Positions 41,906 through 51,009 of a stretch of 64,000 nucleotides of DNA are shown piece after piece. The stretch covers positions 7,192,001-7,256,000 of the forward strand of contig OZ245942.1 in the NCBI GenBank assembly GCA_965230065.1, written 5' to 3'. The notes beneath the pieces were generated by a model. That model was not told where the DNA came from, made no database searches, and was given only the letters and a program-made list of their open reading frames with translations. The position numbers and the translations under genes are program-made. This DNA is from G965230065 sp965230065. GTDB lineage: Bacteria; Bacteroidota; Bacteroidia; Cytophagales; Cyclobacteriaceae. Every line of letters starts with the position of its first letter. Positions within the stretch are counted from its first letter, which is position 1.

Positions 41906-44302
41906 ATGAGTAACTTTTATCAGCCCTTCATATTACTATTTGGCCTTTTATTCAAAGTATCTCTAAACTTATACGCCCAATATCCACATCATGAACTGTC
42001 TCAATATCCGGAGGAGTGGAACGCCCAATGGATAACGCATCCTGATATAGACAAAACCGCCTATAACCTCATCCACTTCCGAAATACTTTTGAACTGGAA
42101 AATGTGCCCTCAACTTTTATTGTGCATGTGAGCGGGGACAACCGCTATCGCCTCCACGTGAACGGGCAGGAGGTTTGCTACGGCCCTCAATTGGCCGATA
42201 TGCGCCACTGGCGGTACGAAACCATTGACCTGGCCCCTTTCCTGCAAAAAGGCGAAAATGTTGTAGCCGCTGAAGTGATGAACTGGGGCGTGGAAAGAAG
42301 TTACGGCATCATCTCCTTCAAAACAGGTTTTTTACTGCAAGGTCATTCACCTCAGGAAACATTCCTCAATACCGGGTACGGCAGCAAGTGGACAGTTCTT
42401 TTAAATCAGGGGATGCACGAAAAACCCGTTTACTGGCGGGGCGGTGGTGAAATTGTAGGTGGTTTCTATGCCGCCAACCCTACCGACTCCGTGGTGGCAG
42501 CACAGTTTCCCTGGGGCTGGAAACACCTGAATTTTAACGACCAAAACTGGCAAACGCCTGAAATAATTTTTTCAAAGCCCAAAACTTCTGCCGGGGCAGG
42601 CCATGGGTGGGTTTTGCAACCCCGCACCACCGCTATCCAAACCAGTGAAAAAGAGCCATTTACCCGCATTGCCCGTTCTGATATGGATGGTTTATCCGAA
42701 GATTTCAATTTTGGAAGCAAACCCTTGGAAATTCCGCCCAATACAAAACGAACTTTGCTTATTGACCAGGGATACGTAACGCTGGGTTATCCAAAACTTT
42801 ACCTCTCCGGCGGTAAAGGTGCCCAAGTGAAGGTGCAGTATTCAGAAGCTTTGTATGATGCACAAAACCACAAAGGCAACCGCAATGAAATTGAAGGTAA
42901 AGTAATCAAAGGAATCTCTGATGTGTATGTGATGGATGGGGGCGAAGAGCGGGCGTTCCAGCCCGTCTGGTTCCGTACCTTTCGCTTCGTTCAGTTAGAA
43001 GTCACAACCAAAGAAGAGCCGTTGGTCATTGAAGATTTCTACAATATTTTTTCAGCCAGCGATATTCCAGTGAAGGCCACTTTCAATACCAACATGCCTG
43101 TTTACCAACAAGTTTGGGATATTTGCTGGCATGGGCTGAAAATTTGTGTCCAGGATAACCTCCTCAGTGATGCCTATTACGAACAAATGCAATACGTGGG
43201 AGACCTTCGTCCGCATTTGATGGCCTGGACTGCCCTTACCGGCGACCTCACTTACTTCCGTTCAGCCATGGAGCAATTCAACAACTCCCGCCTGCCCGAT
43301 GGCAACATCACCAGTTGTTACCCCCTCAAAGCCACGTTTGTACACCCAACCTACTCCCTCATCTGGATTGATATGCTGCACGATTTAATGATGCTGGATG
43401 GGGATAAGGCACTGCTTGCATCATATTTGGGTGAAATTCAGGAGGTGTTCGACTATTACGAATCACTCATCAATGAAAACGGGCTGGTGGGCCAATCTGA
43501 TTATCACATGTTCGTAGATTGGTACGTTCCCAAAGGCGGTAACTCACCGGTGAACAAAGAGGGTAATTCGGCGATTCTTACGCTAAACTATGCCTATACC
43601 CTGAACAACGCTGCCGAAATTTTATCCTGGCTGGGCTACCGGGAAAAGGCCGGTTATTACCAAACACAGGCAAAAAAATACGCCGAAATTGCAAGAAAAC
43701 GCTGTTTTGACACAGAAAAGGGCATTTATGCCGATGACCCGGAAAAGACATTTTATGACCAACGTGCCAGCATTTTAGCCATATTAACAGATGCCCATTC
43801 AGAAAAAGAAGCAAAGGCACTGATGGAAAAAATACTGGATGAAAGCACGCATTTTGACAGCAAAGCCAACCTGTTTTATTATTTCTACCTGTTTGAAGCC
43901 ATGGAAAAAACAGGCGTGGGTGATTTCACCAAAGCTTTGCAGCCCTGGCAGGCCATTGTGGAAATGGGCATGACGGCCACGCCCGAAAAACGCATTGAGC
44001 AGCACCCCCGCTCCGAGGTGCACCCCTGGACGGCCCATCCCGTTCATTTCTACTTTAGTTTAGTAGCGGGTATTCAACCGGGTAGTCCGGGTTTTGAAAC
44101 CGTGCGCATTGCCCCCCAGCCCAGCCAGTTAGAAAAAATTGAAGCTGATTATCCCACCAAACATGGTGTTATCCAACTCAACCTTACTTTTTCTGAAAAA
44201 GAAAATGCAAAAGGCAGCATTACCCTGCCCGAAGGAATGAGTGGTGAATTTGTGTGGCAGCAACAAAAATTACAATTACATTCGGGAAAAAACATTTTGT
44301 AA
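41906..44302 (+). CDS. GH78-type alpha-L-rhamnosidase
   Basis: A 798-residue exported glycosidase (signal peptide ending NLYAQ). The N-terminal beta-sandwich domains carry the sugar-binding-like FRNTFELENVPSTFIVHVSGDNRYRLHVNGQ stretch typical of GH78 enzymes. A second sandwich precedes the (alpha/alpha)6 barrel, which starts near VYQQVWDICWHGLKICVQDNLLSDAYYEQMQYVGDLRPH (residues about 400-440; the acidic residues here correspond to the usual DCP-x-RDE and GD catalytic region, although the sequence is altered). The barrel ends before residue 730 and a small C-terminal sandwich follows. It should release terminal L-rhamnose. The altered catalytic motif leaves room for a different but related specificity. 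Confidence 0.8.
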   Translation: MSNFYQPFILLFGLLFKVSLNLYAQYPHHELSQYPEEWNAQWITHPDIDKTAYNLIHFRNTFELENVPSTFIVHVSGDNRYRLHVNGQEVCYGPQLADMRHWRYETIDLAPFLQKGENVVAAEVMNWGVERSYGIISFKTGFLLQGHSPQETFLNTGYGSKWTVLLNQGMHEKPVYWRGGGEIVGGFYAANPTDSVVAAQFPWGWKHLNFNDQNWQTPEIIFSKPKTSAGAGHGWVLQPRTTAIQTSEKEPFTRIARSDMDGLSEDFNFGSKPLEIPPNTKRTLLIDQGYVTLGYPKLYLSGGKGAQVKVQYSEALYDAQNHKGNRNEIEGKVIKGISDVYVMDGGEERAFQPVWFRTFRFVQLEVTTKEEPLVIEDFYNIFSASDIPVKATFNTNMPVYQQVWDICWHGLKICVQDNLLSDAYYEQMQYVGDLRPHLMAWTALTGDLTYFRSAMEQFNNSRLPDGNITSCYPLKATFVHPTYSLIWIDMLHDLMMLDGDKALLASYLGEIQEVFDYYESLINENGLVGQSDYHMFVDWYVPKGGNSPVNKEGNSAILTLNYAYTLNNAAEILSWLGYREKAGYYQTQAKKYAEIARKRCFDTEKGIYADDPEKTFYDQRASILAILTDAHSEKEAKALMEKILDESTHFDSKANLFYYFYLFEAMEKTGVGDFTKALQPWQAIVEMGMTATPEKRIEQHPRSEVHPWTAHPVHFYFSLVAGIQPGSPGFETVRIAPQPSQLEKIEADYPTKHGVIQLNLTFSEKENAKGSITLPEGMSGEFVWQQQKLQLHSGKNIL

Positions 44303-44325
44303 AAACAAACTCTTTTGATTAAGCG

Positions 44326-45753
44326 ATGAAAAAACCACTGTTAATTCTTTGTGCCATTGCTCTTTTATACGGCTGTCAGCAACCCCAAAACCTGGAAGCA
44401 ACCCGGGAAAACCCCAACATTATCTTCATCATGGCCGATGACCTGGGTTATGCGGATGTTGGCCCCTACGGACAAACCAAAATCCAGACGCCCAACATTG
44501 ATAAACTGGCGGCGGAAGGCATGAAGTTCACCCAGTTTTATGCCGGAACTTCCGTATGTGCTCCATCACGGGCTGTGCTGATGACGGGGCTGCATACCGG
44601 GCATGTAGAAATCAGGGGCAACAAACAATATGGCATTCGCAACGGGCAGCAGCCCCTGACGCCCGGCGTACCCACCATCGCTACTGTGCTGAAAGATGCC
44701 GGCTACACCACTGGCATGATTGGCAAATGGGGCCTGGGCAATCCGGATACGCCCGGCAACCCAAAAAATCATGGTTTCGATTACTTCTTTGGGTATACCG
44801 ACCAGATTCTCGCCCATAATTACTGGCCTGAATATTTGTGGAGAAATGATGAAAAAGTTTTCCTCAAGAATGAAGTACACTACCTCGATACAGCTGCATG
44901 GCATGACGGATTAGGGAGCTACTCCACCAAAAAAGTAGCGTATTCCCATGACCTTTTTGTGGAAGACGCCCTCAGTTTTATTGATAAAAACCAGGACACC
45001 TCTTTTATGCTTTACCTTCCGTTCACCATCCCACACGACAATGGTGAGCAGGCCGACAGCATGCGGTTCGAAGTGCCTTCCCAGGGAATATATGCAGACA
45101 AAGACTGGACAAAAAAAGAAAAAGATTATGCCGCCATGATAACAAAAATGGATGAAGGAATTGGGGAAATCATGGAACAATTAAAAAGTTTAGGACTGGA
45201 TGAAAACACCATCGTCTTCTTTACATCTGACAATGGCCCCATGCGGAATATTCCCACCACCGCATTCTTTGACAGCAACGGCCCGCTCAGGGGAGGAAAA
45301 CGCGACCTGTACGAAGGTGGAATCCGGGAACCATTTATCGTCCGCTGGCCCGGGAAAGTTCAGGCGGGCACCACCTCCGATTTTATGGGCGCGTTCTGGG
45401 ACGTACTGCCCACATTTACAGAACTGAGCAGACAACCTATTCCCGAAAACCTGGATGGTATTTCGTTTCTGCCTACATTATTGGGAGAAGAAAATCAAGA
45501 AACGCACAAGTTCCTCTATTGGGAGTTTCATGAAGGTACAGGTTCGCAGGCTATCCGGCAGGGAAAATGGAAAGCGGTCAGGTTGGACGTCAAGACCGAC
45601 AACCCCAGCCCCCTTGAGTTATACGACCTTTCGCAGGATATTGGGGAAGAAAATAATATTGCCGACGAATTCCCGGAAAAAGTCCGTGAACTAGACTCCT
45701 TGATGAAAGTAGCCAGAACCCCTTCAGATTTATTTGTGCTTTCAGTTCGTTAA
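44326..45753 (+). CDS. Lipoprotein sulfatase (S1 family), second in the locus
   Basis: A 475-residue sulfatase with a lipoprotein signal (LLYGC, Cys 17). NIIFIMADDLGYADVG, SVCAPSRAVLMTG (maturation Cys 78), IGKWGLG, FTSDNGPM and GGIREPFIVRWPG form the active site. It starts 23 bases after the GH78 gene, so the two are co-transcribed. It differs from the other locus sulfatase in sequence and anchoring, so it probably removes a sulfate at another position or linkage. Confidence 0.93.
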   Translation: MKKPLLILCAIALLYGCQQPQNLEATRENPNIIFIMADDLGYADVGPYGQTKIQTPNIDKLAAEGMKFTQFYAGTSVCAPSRAVLMTGLHTGHVEIRGNKQYGIRNGQQPLTPGVPTIATVLKDAGYTTGMIGKWGLGNPDTPGNPKNHGFDYFFGYTDQILAHNYWPEYLWRNDEKVFLKNEVHYLDTAAWHDGLGSYSTKKVAYSHDLFVEDALSFIDKNQDTSFMLYLPFTIPHDNGEQADSMRFEVPSQGIYADKDWTKKEKDYAAMITKMDEGIGEIMEQLKSLGLDENTIVFFTSDNGPMRNIPTTAFFDSNGPLRGGKRDLYEGGIREPFIVRWPGKVQAGTTSDFMGAFWDVLPTFTELSRQPIPENLDGISFLPTLLGEENQETHKFLYWEFHEGTGSQAIRQGKWKAVRLDVKTDNPSPLELYDLSQDIGEENNIADEFPEKVRELDSLMKVARTPSDLFVLSVR

Positions 45754-45874
45754 TAAACCTGTCTGTTCCTATTTTTTGCTTATGCCAGTGATTTTAGTTC
45801 TCAGAAAGCTATTTTTTACCGAATACTGCAAAATACTGTGCGTTCACTGCAAAATTTTTGGAAAAGCTGGCTAA

Positions 45875-45952
45875 ATCAGGATATTCCGGATTTTAAAAGA
45901 TGAACAGGATTTTTCTATCCTGGCTATTTTTTTTCATCTCGAAAATCCTGAT
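45875..45952. repeat. Three-helix inverted repeat before the permease gene
   Basis: Nested arms: ATCAGGAT/ATCCTGAT (45875-45882/45945-45952), AGATGA/TCATCT (45898-45903/45934-45939) and CAGGAT/ATCCTG (45905-45910/45917-45922). It ends 9 bases before the ATG of the FtsX-like permease, within its likely leader. Similar AATCCTGATTCTGAC tails are common upstream of genes in Bacteroidota, from memory. Confidence 0.55.
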
Positions 45953-45961
45953 TCTGACAAA

Positions 45962-48340
45962 ATGCTAAAAAACCACCTAAAAATCACCCTTCGGAATGTC
46001 CGGAAACACAGCTTGTATTCACTCATCAATATTTTGGGGCTTACTGTGGCACTTACCGGAGCCATTTTCCTCTTACTTTACATAACCGATGAGTTGAGCT
46101 ACGACCGACATCATCAGTATGCAAACCGTATTTACAGGGTGGCAATGGACGCAAAGTTTGGGGACAGCGAAAGAAAGGTAGCCGTAGGCCCGGCTGCCTT
46201 GTCTCCTACCCTCCAAACTTCTTACCCTGAAGTAGAAGCTTATGCACTGGTGCGCCCTATCCCTAACTTTCATTTGAAGAAAGCAGATCAGGTGATGGTC
46301 CAACCTAATGTATTTTATGCCAGCGCTACCACTTTCGATGTTTTTTCTTATCAGATATTGCAGGGAAATCCACAAACCATGCTGACTGAGCCTAATAGCA
46401 TTGTCATCAGCCAAAATCTGGCAAAAAAGTATTTTGGCGATACTTCTGAAAATTTGATGGGCAAGTCGGTAATTAGAGAGGATGGTACAGAATATAGGGT
46501 TACTGGCCTCATGGCTGATGTAACAAAAAACGGACACTTTACCCCCACTGCTTTCGTATCTATCTGGGATAAGGAGAAAACACAAAGCTGGGATGACTGG
46601 AACTGGCATAATTACATTTTGACCCAGCCCGGATTCTCACCCAAAGGTTTTCAGAAAAATTTAGAAGCGGTAGCAGCAGAAAACCTGTCTCCCAGGCTGG
46701 CCGTCCGGGGAAATGCCGAAATCACTTTTGTATTACAACCGCTCACAGATATCCACTTTTATTCTAAGCGGGATTTTGAGATTCAGGCCAATGATGGAAA
46801 CATGGCTTATATTTATACTTTCTCTTTCGTAGCTTTTTTCCTCATCTTACTCGCAGCTATCAATTATATTAACCTATCCACTGCGCGCGCCTTACAAAGA
46901 GCCAAAGAGGTGGGCGTACGAAAAACGCTGGGAGCAGGCCGATCTCAACTGGTTTTTCAATTTCTGGGCGAGTCCCTTTTGTTTACACTTTCAGCTATCT
47001 TGCTCAGTGTGCTACTGATATACCTGTTTACACCGGCTTTTGGTTACTTTTCAGGCAAAACAATCAATTTTGATGCATTCGTCAACTTGGAGAGCTTGCT
47101 TTGGCTTTCCGCATTACTAGTCATTTTAACCCTGCTGTCAGGTGCGTATCCTGCATTTTTTCTCTCCCGTTTTCGCCCTTCTGTGGTACTCAAAGGGGGC
47201 AAAGGATTGCGGGAAAATGTATTGTTTCGGAAAATTCTGGTGGTATCTCAATTTAGTATCTCTTTGGTACTGATCATGTGTACCATGATGGTTTATATGC
47301 AACTCAATTATTTACAGCAAAGTGATTTGGGTTTTGACCAGCACCAGGTAGTGAAAATTAGCATGGGCCGGGAATCGAAACATCATTTATTACCCTTGAA
47401 AGATGCCCTGTTACAAAACCCGGATATCAAACGCATAGGTACTGCCGGATACGCCCCTGGCGATAAGCCTCCCATCAACACTTTTATGCTGGAAACCGAT
47501 GAAGGCATGCAAAACCATATATTCCAGCAAACATGGGTAGATCAGGATTTTTTGCCCACCCTGGATATTGAGCTTATGACAGGCCGCAACTTCCATGACC
47601 GCCTGCCCGGAGATACTACTCAGGCTGGCGTACTAGTAAACGAAACGCTGGTAAAAAAAATGGGATGGACAACAGACAATGCCATTGGGAAAAAATTACA
47701 GTCAGACGAATGGGCAGACGAGGTGATCGGGGTGGTGAAAGACTTTCACATGACCTCTCTACATGATGTGATAGAGCCCCTGATTATTCGCCATCAAATA
47801 CCGGAAAATTATATGCTGGTCAAAATCAGTAAAAACAACCTCAGCCCAACTTTGGATTTTGTCCGGCACAAATGGAATGAAATTGTAGGCGAAACAACAT
47901 TGGAATACACCTTCCTCGATCAGCATTTTCAACAACAATACGAAGCCGATGAAAAGCGGGGCAGACTTTTCGCCATATTTTCCGGAATTATCATTTTTAT
48001 TGCCTGTCTGGGATTATTCGGACTGGCTACATTTACGGCAGGGCAACGTACCAAAGAAATTGGTATCCGTAAGGTAATGGGGGCTTCAGTCAATCACATT
48101 TTATTTTTGCTATCAAAAGATTATTTACAATTGTTGGGCATCTCTATTGTGATTGCCATCCCCGTGGCTAACTATTTTATCACAGACTGGCTCAAAGGGT
48201 TTGCTTATAAAATACCACTAGCCTGGTGGATGTTTGTACTCCCCGGTGTGATAGTACTATTAATTGCCTTTATCTCCATTAGTAACAAAACCATCAAAGT
48301 AGCCAGGAAAAATCCGGTAGAATCACTGCGGTATGAGTAA
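45962..48340 (+). CDS. MacB/FtsX-type ABC transporter permease
   Basis: A 792-residue permease of the duplicated form: each half has an N-terminal membrane span followed by a periplasmic MacB-like core (first about residues 50-245) and three spans with the FtsX motif (RAKEVGVRKTLGAGRSQLVFQFLGESLL near 320; GQRTKEIGIRKVMGASVNHILFLLSKDYLQL near 700). The opening MLKNHLKITLRNVRKHSLYSLINILGL is typical. Members act with a separate ATPase in mechanotransmission or export rather than classical transport; no ATPase gene is adjacent. A PadR regulator, often paired with such permeases in Bacteroidota, follows convergently. Confidence 0.9.
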   Translation: MLKNHLKITLRNVRKHSLYSLINILGLTVALTGAIFLLLYITDELSYDRHHQYANRIYRVAMDAKFGDSERKVAVGPAALSPTLQTSYPEVEAYALVRPIPNFHLKKADQVMVQPNVFYASATTFDVFSYQILQGNPQTMLTEPNSIVISQNLAKKYFGDTSENLMGKSVIREDGTEYRVTGLMADVTKNGHFTPTAFVSIWDKEKTQSWDDWNWHNYILTQPGFSPKGFQKNLEAVAAENLSPRLAVRGNAEITFVLQPLTDIHFYSKRDFEIQANDGNMAYIYTFSFVAFFLILLAAINYINLSTARALQRAKEVGVRKTLGAGRSQLVFQFLGESLLFTLSAILLSVLLIYLFTPAFGYFSGKTINFDAFVNLESLLWLSALLVILTLLSGAYPAFFLSRFRPSVVLKGGKGLRENVLFRKILVVSQFSISLVLIMCTMMVYMQLNYLQQSDLGFDQHQVVKISMGRESKHHLLPLKDALLQNPDIKRIGTAGYAPGDKPPINTFMLETDEGMQNHIFQQTWVDQDFLPTLDIELMTGRNFHDRLPGDTTQAGVLVNETLVKKMGWTTDNAIGKKLQSDEWADEVIGVVKDFHMTSLHDVIEPLIIRHQIPENYMLVKISKNNLSPTLDFVRHKWNEIVGETTLEYTFLDQHFQQQYEADEKRGRLFAIFSGIIIFIACLGLFGLATFTAGQRTKEIGIRKVMGASVNHILFLLSKDYLQLLGISIVIAIPVANYFITDWLKGFAYKIPLAWWMFVLPGVIVLLIAFISISNKTIKVARKNPVESLRYE

Positions 48341-48380
48341 GATAAGTTTAGTTTTTTTCAGAAAATAACCCTACAGCCAC

Positions 48381-48412
48381 TTGGAAAACAAGAAAGGTAA
48401 AACGTAACTTTG
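48381..48412 (+). promoter_or_regulatory. Candidate promoter of the 42-residue membrane peptide
   Basis: TTG (48381-48383), 21 bases, then TAACTTTG (48405-48412), an exact TAnnTTTG. It lies between the permease stop and the small gene at 48449, 36 bases before its ATG. Confidence 0.5.
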
Positions 48413-48448
48413 CCGGGTCTTTAAATATTTTCATTAAACTCATTCATC

Positions 48449-48577
48449 ATGACGACCGGAGACATTATTGGCATTGCTTTTTTTGTGGTTCTTTTTGTGG
48501 TTGCAACGGGCTTTGGCCTTTGGCTACAAAAAGCTGATAACGAAAGAATACGGAAGCAGGAAGAAAACAAAGCCTGA
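48449..48577 (+). CDS. 42-residue single-span membrane peptide
   Basis: ATG to TGA encodes 42 residues: a short N-terminus (MTTGDIIG), one hydrophobic span of about 18 residues (IAFFVVLFVVATGFGLWL) and a charged tail (ADNERIRKQEENKA). The composition follows the positive-inside pattern with the tail in the cytoplasm. It has its own promoter candidate with an exact -7 box and ends back-to-back with padR (stop codons adjacent). The gene is too short for automatic callers but has promoter, start, span and stop in good order. It may accompany the permease or PadR. Confidence 0.55.
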   Translation: MTTGDIIGIAFFVVLFVVATGFGLWLQKADNERIRKQEENKA

Positions 48578-48913
48578 TCATACCGAAAACCTGAAAGCTG
48601 TTTTCGGTATCATATCCCACAGTTTTTGGCGCATATTCCGGGCTTCCTGCAAGGCTAGCTGGCCTTCGGTGGTAACCCGGTAAAATTTTTTGCGTTTTCC
48701 GCCCCGCTCTTTGGTAGGGTCACCAAAACGGGAAGACAAAAAGCCTTTTTCCTCCAGCCGGTTTACCGATGCATGCACAGCGCCAATGCTCACGGTACGG
48801 TCAAGTTGCTCTTCCATTTCCTTTTTAATGGCTACCCCATATGCTTCATCGTACAGCACCCCGATGGTGAGCAGTACCAGCTCTTCAAATTCACCCAGAT
48901 AGGTTCCTTTCAT
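48578..48913 (-). CDS. PadR-family transcriptional regulator
   Basis: A 111-residue PadR protein: GEFEELVLLTIGVLYDEAYGVAIKKEM (helices 1-2), the recognition part TVSIGAVHASVNRLEEKGFLSS, wing GDPTKERGGKRKKFYRVT and the C-terminal dimerisation helix. Short PadR proteins of this kind typically repress neighbouring transport genes and are released by small hydrophobic ligands. A 12-bp perfect palindrome lies 24 bases upstream of its start. It faces the small membrane peptide and the permease convergently. Confidence 0.9.
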   Translation of the reverse strand: MKGTYLGEFEELVLLTIGVLYDEAYGVAIKKEMEEQLDRTVSIGAVHASVNRLEEKGFLSSRFGDPTKERGGKRKKFYRVTTEGQLALQEARNMRQKLWDMIPKTAFRFSV

Positions 48914-48936
48914 TGTTACTAACTATATTTTTCATA

Positions 48937-48948
48937 AATGTATACATT
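48937..48948. promoter_or_regulatory. Candidate PadR operator
   Basis: AATGTATACATT is a perfect 12-bp palindrome upstream of padR (starts at 48913). The ATGTATACAT core resembles PadR-bound palindromes with ATGTA/TACAT halves in other bacteria, so auto-repression is a reasonable guess. Confidence 0.45.
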
Positions 48949-49112
48949 ATTTCTGAAGAATGGAAATTTCTTACCTCTGCCGAATAATGTTACGGTTAAT
49001 TTACTTACCCGAGTAACTTTAGACTTAAACAAACCGGTGCCCAATGGTAAATCACTGCCCTGTAATTATTATCTTGTTGCATTCGTAAAGTTGTCAAATA
49101 ATCTTCGCCTAC

Positions 49113-49721
49113 ATGAAGTATGTTTTTCTAACACTGGTCTTTTTGGTAGGGTGCCTGACCTCTTCTTTCGCTCAAAAAAATTATGTTAAGGGGTATTTAG
49201 TCCTTTCTACCGGAGACACCCTTCATGGCATGGTGAAAGATCGAAAAGAAAAATTTAACAGCATCAAACTCTTGAAAAAAAAGAAGTTTAAAGCTGACAA
49301 TGGTAAAAAATACAAGTTTACGGCATCTACCGTATTGGCCTATTCCAGATTGGGCGATCACTATCGTTCTGTCTCTTTCAGAACTTTTGCCCGGCCTCCG
49401 GTGGGCTGGTATACTTTCACTACTTCCGAACAGGTTTTTCTTAAAGTTGTGGTAGATGATCATCTTTCTTTATATGAAAGAGAATTTGAGGATGAGGACT
49501 ACTTGTCCAAAAATTTATTTTTGATCCGTCCTGGCGAACCTTATTATACCGTGGTACCCCTCCTTAATTTTAGAAAACGTATGAAGCCCTATTTTTCTGA
49601 TGCGGAAATGATTTCAAAGGCCATTCAACAAAAGGAATACCGGAACAAAGACTTGTACCGACTGGTGAGGGATTATAACGATTGGTACCATGCCCAGACC
49701 CAGGTGAAGAAAGACAAGTAA
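49113..49721 (+). CDS. Secreted hypothetical protein
   Basis: A 202-residue protein with a signal peptide (ends SSFAQ). It then has an all-beta-looking start (GYLVLSTGDTLHGMVKDRKEKF) of a kind frequent in Bacteroidota secreted proteins of unknown function, and a basic C-terminal helix ending VKKDK. It is transcribed away from padR, with which it shares an upstream region. A short hairpin follows the stop. No function can be given. Confidence 0.7.
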   Translation: MKYVFLTLVFLVGCLTSSFAQKNYVKGYLVLSTGDTLHGMVKDRKEKFNSIKLLKKKKFKADNGKKYKFTASTVLAYSRLGDHYRSVSFRTFARPPVGWYTFTTSEQVFLKVVVDDHLSLYEREFEDEDYLSKNLFLIRPGEPYYTVVPLLNFRKRMKPYFSDAEMISKAIQQKEYRNKDLYRLVRDYNDWYHAQTQVKKDK

Positions 49722-49725
49722 ATTA

Positions 49726-49744
49726 CCCCCACCAAAGGTGGGGG
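49726..49744 (+). terminator. Short GC-rich hairpin after hypothetical gene
   Basis: A perfect CCCCCACC/GGTGGGGG stem with a 3-base loop begins 5 bases after the stop codon. Only CTTT follows, so termination would be weak. Confidence 0.55.
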
Positions 49745-49810
49745 CTTTCCATGGTTTTCATCCCAAAGGGGATAAAACATCAACTTTCAAAAAGTGGGAA
49801 TTCCTCTCCC

Positions 49811-49882
49811 CCTTCTTGCGCTTTCCGCCCCGCTCCTTGGTAGGGTCTGTCTCCAAAACGGGATGCCAAAAAGACTTCTTTC
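49811..49882 (-). pseudogene. Fragment of a second padR gene
   Basis: About 70 bases match the wing-coding part of the intact padR at 48578-48913 (the coding blocks for SRFGD and then DPTKERGGKRKK are recognisable on the minus strand), but 4 extra bases break the frame between them and nothing homologous is found on either side. It is a leftover of a duplicated or replaced PadR gene. Confidence 0.6.
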
Positions 49883-49892
49883 ATTATCCAAA

Positions 49893-50567
49893 TTACCATC
49901 CTTTCTCTATGAAAAGCTGTGCACCATAATCACACTCACTGTACAGCACATATTCCCCGGTATTTGGATCAATCATCCAGGTATAGTCTTTTGTGGGACA
50001 GAACTGATGGATATTGTATTTCTGACTAACAATAATAATTGGAGGAGAAGCCTTTTTGCAGGGAGATGTATCTGTTTTACACTTATCGTAGAGGATGTAG
50101 TTACCAGTAACCGGATCAATGCACCACCATAAGTCAGGGCAAATTTGCCGCTCACAAGGGTTATCGGTAACACATTTGTCGTAGAAAATGTATTTGCCGG
50201 TTTCAGGATGAATACAAACGTAGAGGTCAGGGCAATTCCTTCCTTGTTTGGGTGGAATAAATTTCACGATACGCCCATCACGTTTGCGTACCTTGTAGCG
50301 TACAATTTTTCCCTGCTTAAAGTAAGCATACAGTACACTGCCAGTCTTCTTGTTTCGGCGCACCCGAAGATACCCATCCCGATCTGAAGAAACTTTGGAA
50401 AGATCAATCATCTCAAAGTTACGGCTCGGGTTACTCTTTTTGGTTAACTGACCCGATGTCAGGTTTTCGGGAGAGGCATTTGGACGTTGCAATGACTCTT
50501 CTTGCTCACAAGCAGCCAGGGCAATAATAATTACCCAGATAAAAGCTATGAATTTATGCGTATTCAT
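49893..50567 (-). CDS. Lipoprotein with three cysteine-bounded repeats
   Basis: A 224-residue lipoprotein (IALAAC, Cys 20). The middle part (about residues 55-105) is basic with a YLRVRRNKKTG stretch. The C-terminal half has three repeats of about 27 residues, with cores CIHPETGKYIFYDKC, CIDPVTGNYILYDKC and MIDPNTGEYVLYSEC, each preceded by CPDL/CPTK. The pattern suggests small disulfide-held beta-hairpins. I recognise no family. The third repeat has lost one of the cysteines (MIDP instead of CIDP). Confidence 0.65.
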   Translation of the reverse strand: MNTHKFIAFIWVIIIALAACEQEESLQRPNASPENLTSGQLTKKSNPSRNFEMIDLSKVSSDRDGYLRVRRNKKTGSVLYAYFKQGKIVRYKVRKRDGRIVKFIPPKQGRNCPDLYVCIHPETGKYIFYDKCVTDNPCERQICPDLWWCIDPVTGNYILYDKCKTDTSPCKKASPPIIIVSQKYNIHQFCPTKDYTWMIDPNTGEYVLYSECDYGAQLFIEKGW

Positions 50568-51009
50568 AATTGATAAAGGTTTACTTTGGCCTACTCTGTT
50601 TCAGGCTTTTCAGCATCCGCCTTACGCATTAATTCGTTAACTTTTCACCACATGCTGATGTATGTTGAAAATGGAAGATATGACATAAATTTCCCAAATG
50701 CCATACACAATTGACAAGTGCCCCCTTTGAATTGACAAGCATAAGGGTTTATTTGATAATTGAGAATTGTACCCTAAAGAACTGTATGAAAAACCCATTC
50801 TCAAACTGCCCATTTTGGGAGCTGATGTTCGTTTTTGTTAGTTTCTCGCATTTTTGATGGATTTTGTTGCCGGTTACACAGTTAAAACTGGTAACTGGCA
50901 GCCGTTTCAAAATAAAAGCTATGTCATTCGTATTTTTATTTCTATTTGTGCAAAGTTTTCCTAATTTAAAGCCCCAATCTTACAGCAAATACACCATTAA
51001 CCTAAAACC
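50568..51009. other. 442-bp divergent intergenic region
   Basis: It separates the repeat lipoprotein from the RraA-like gene, so both promoters must be here. It is AT-rich. I find no TTG-N19-TAnnTTTG match, gene, hairpin or repeat worth reporting. Confidence 0.4.
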
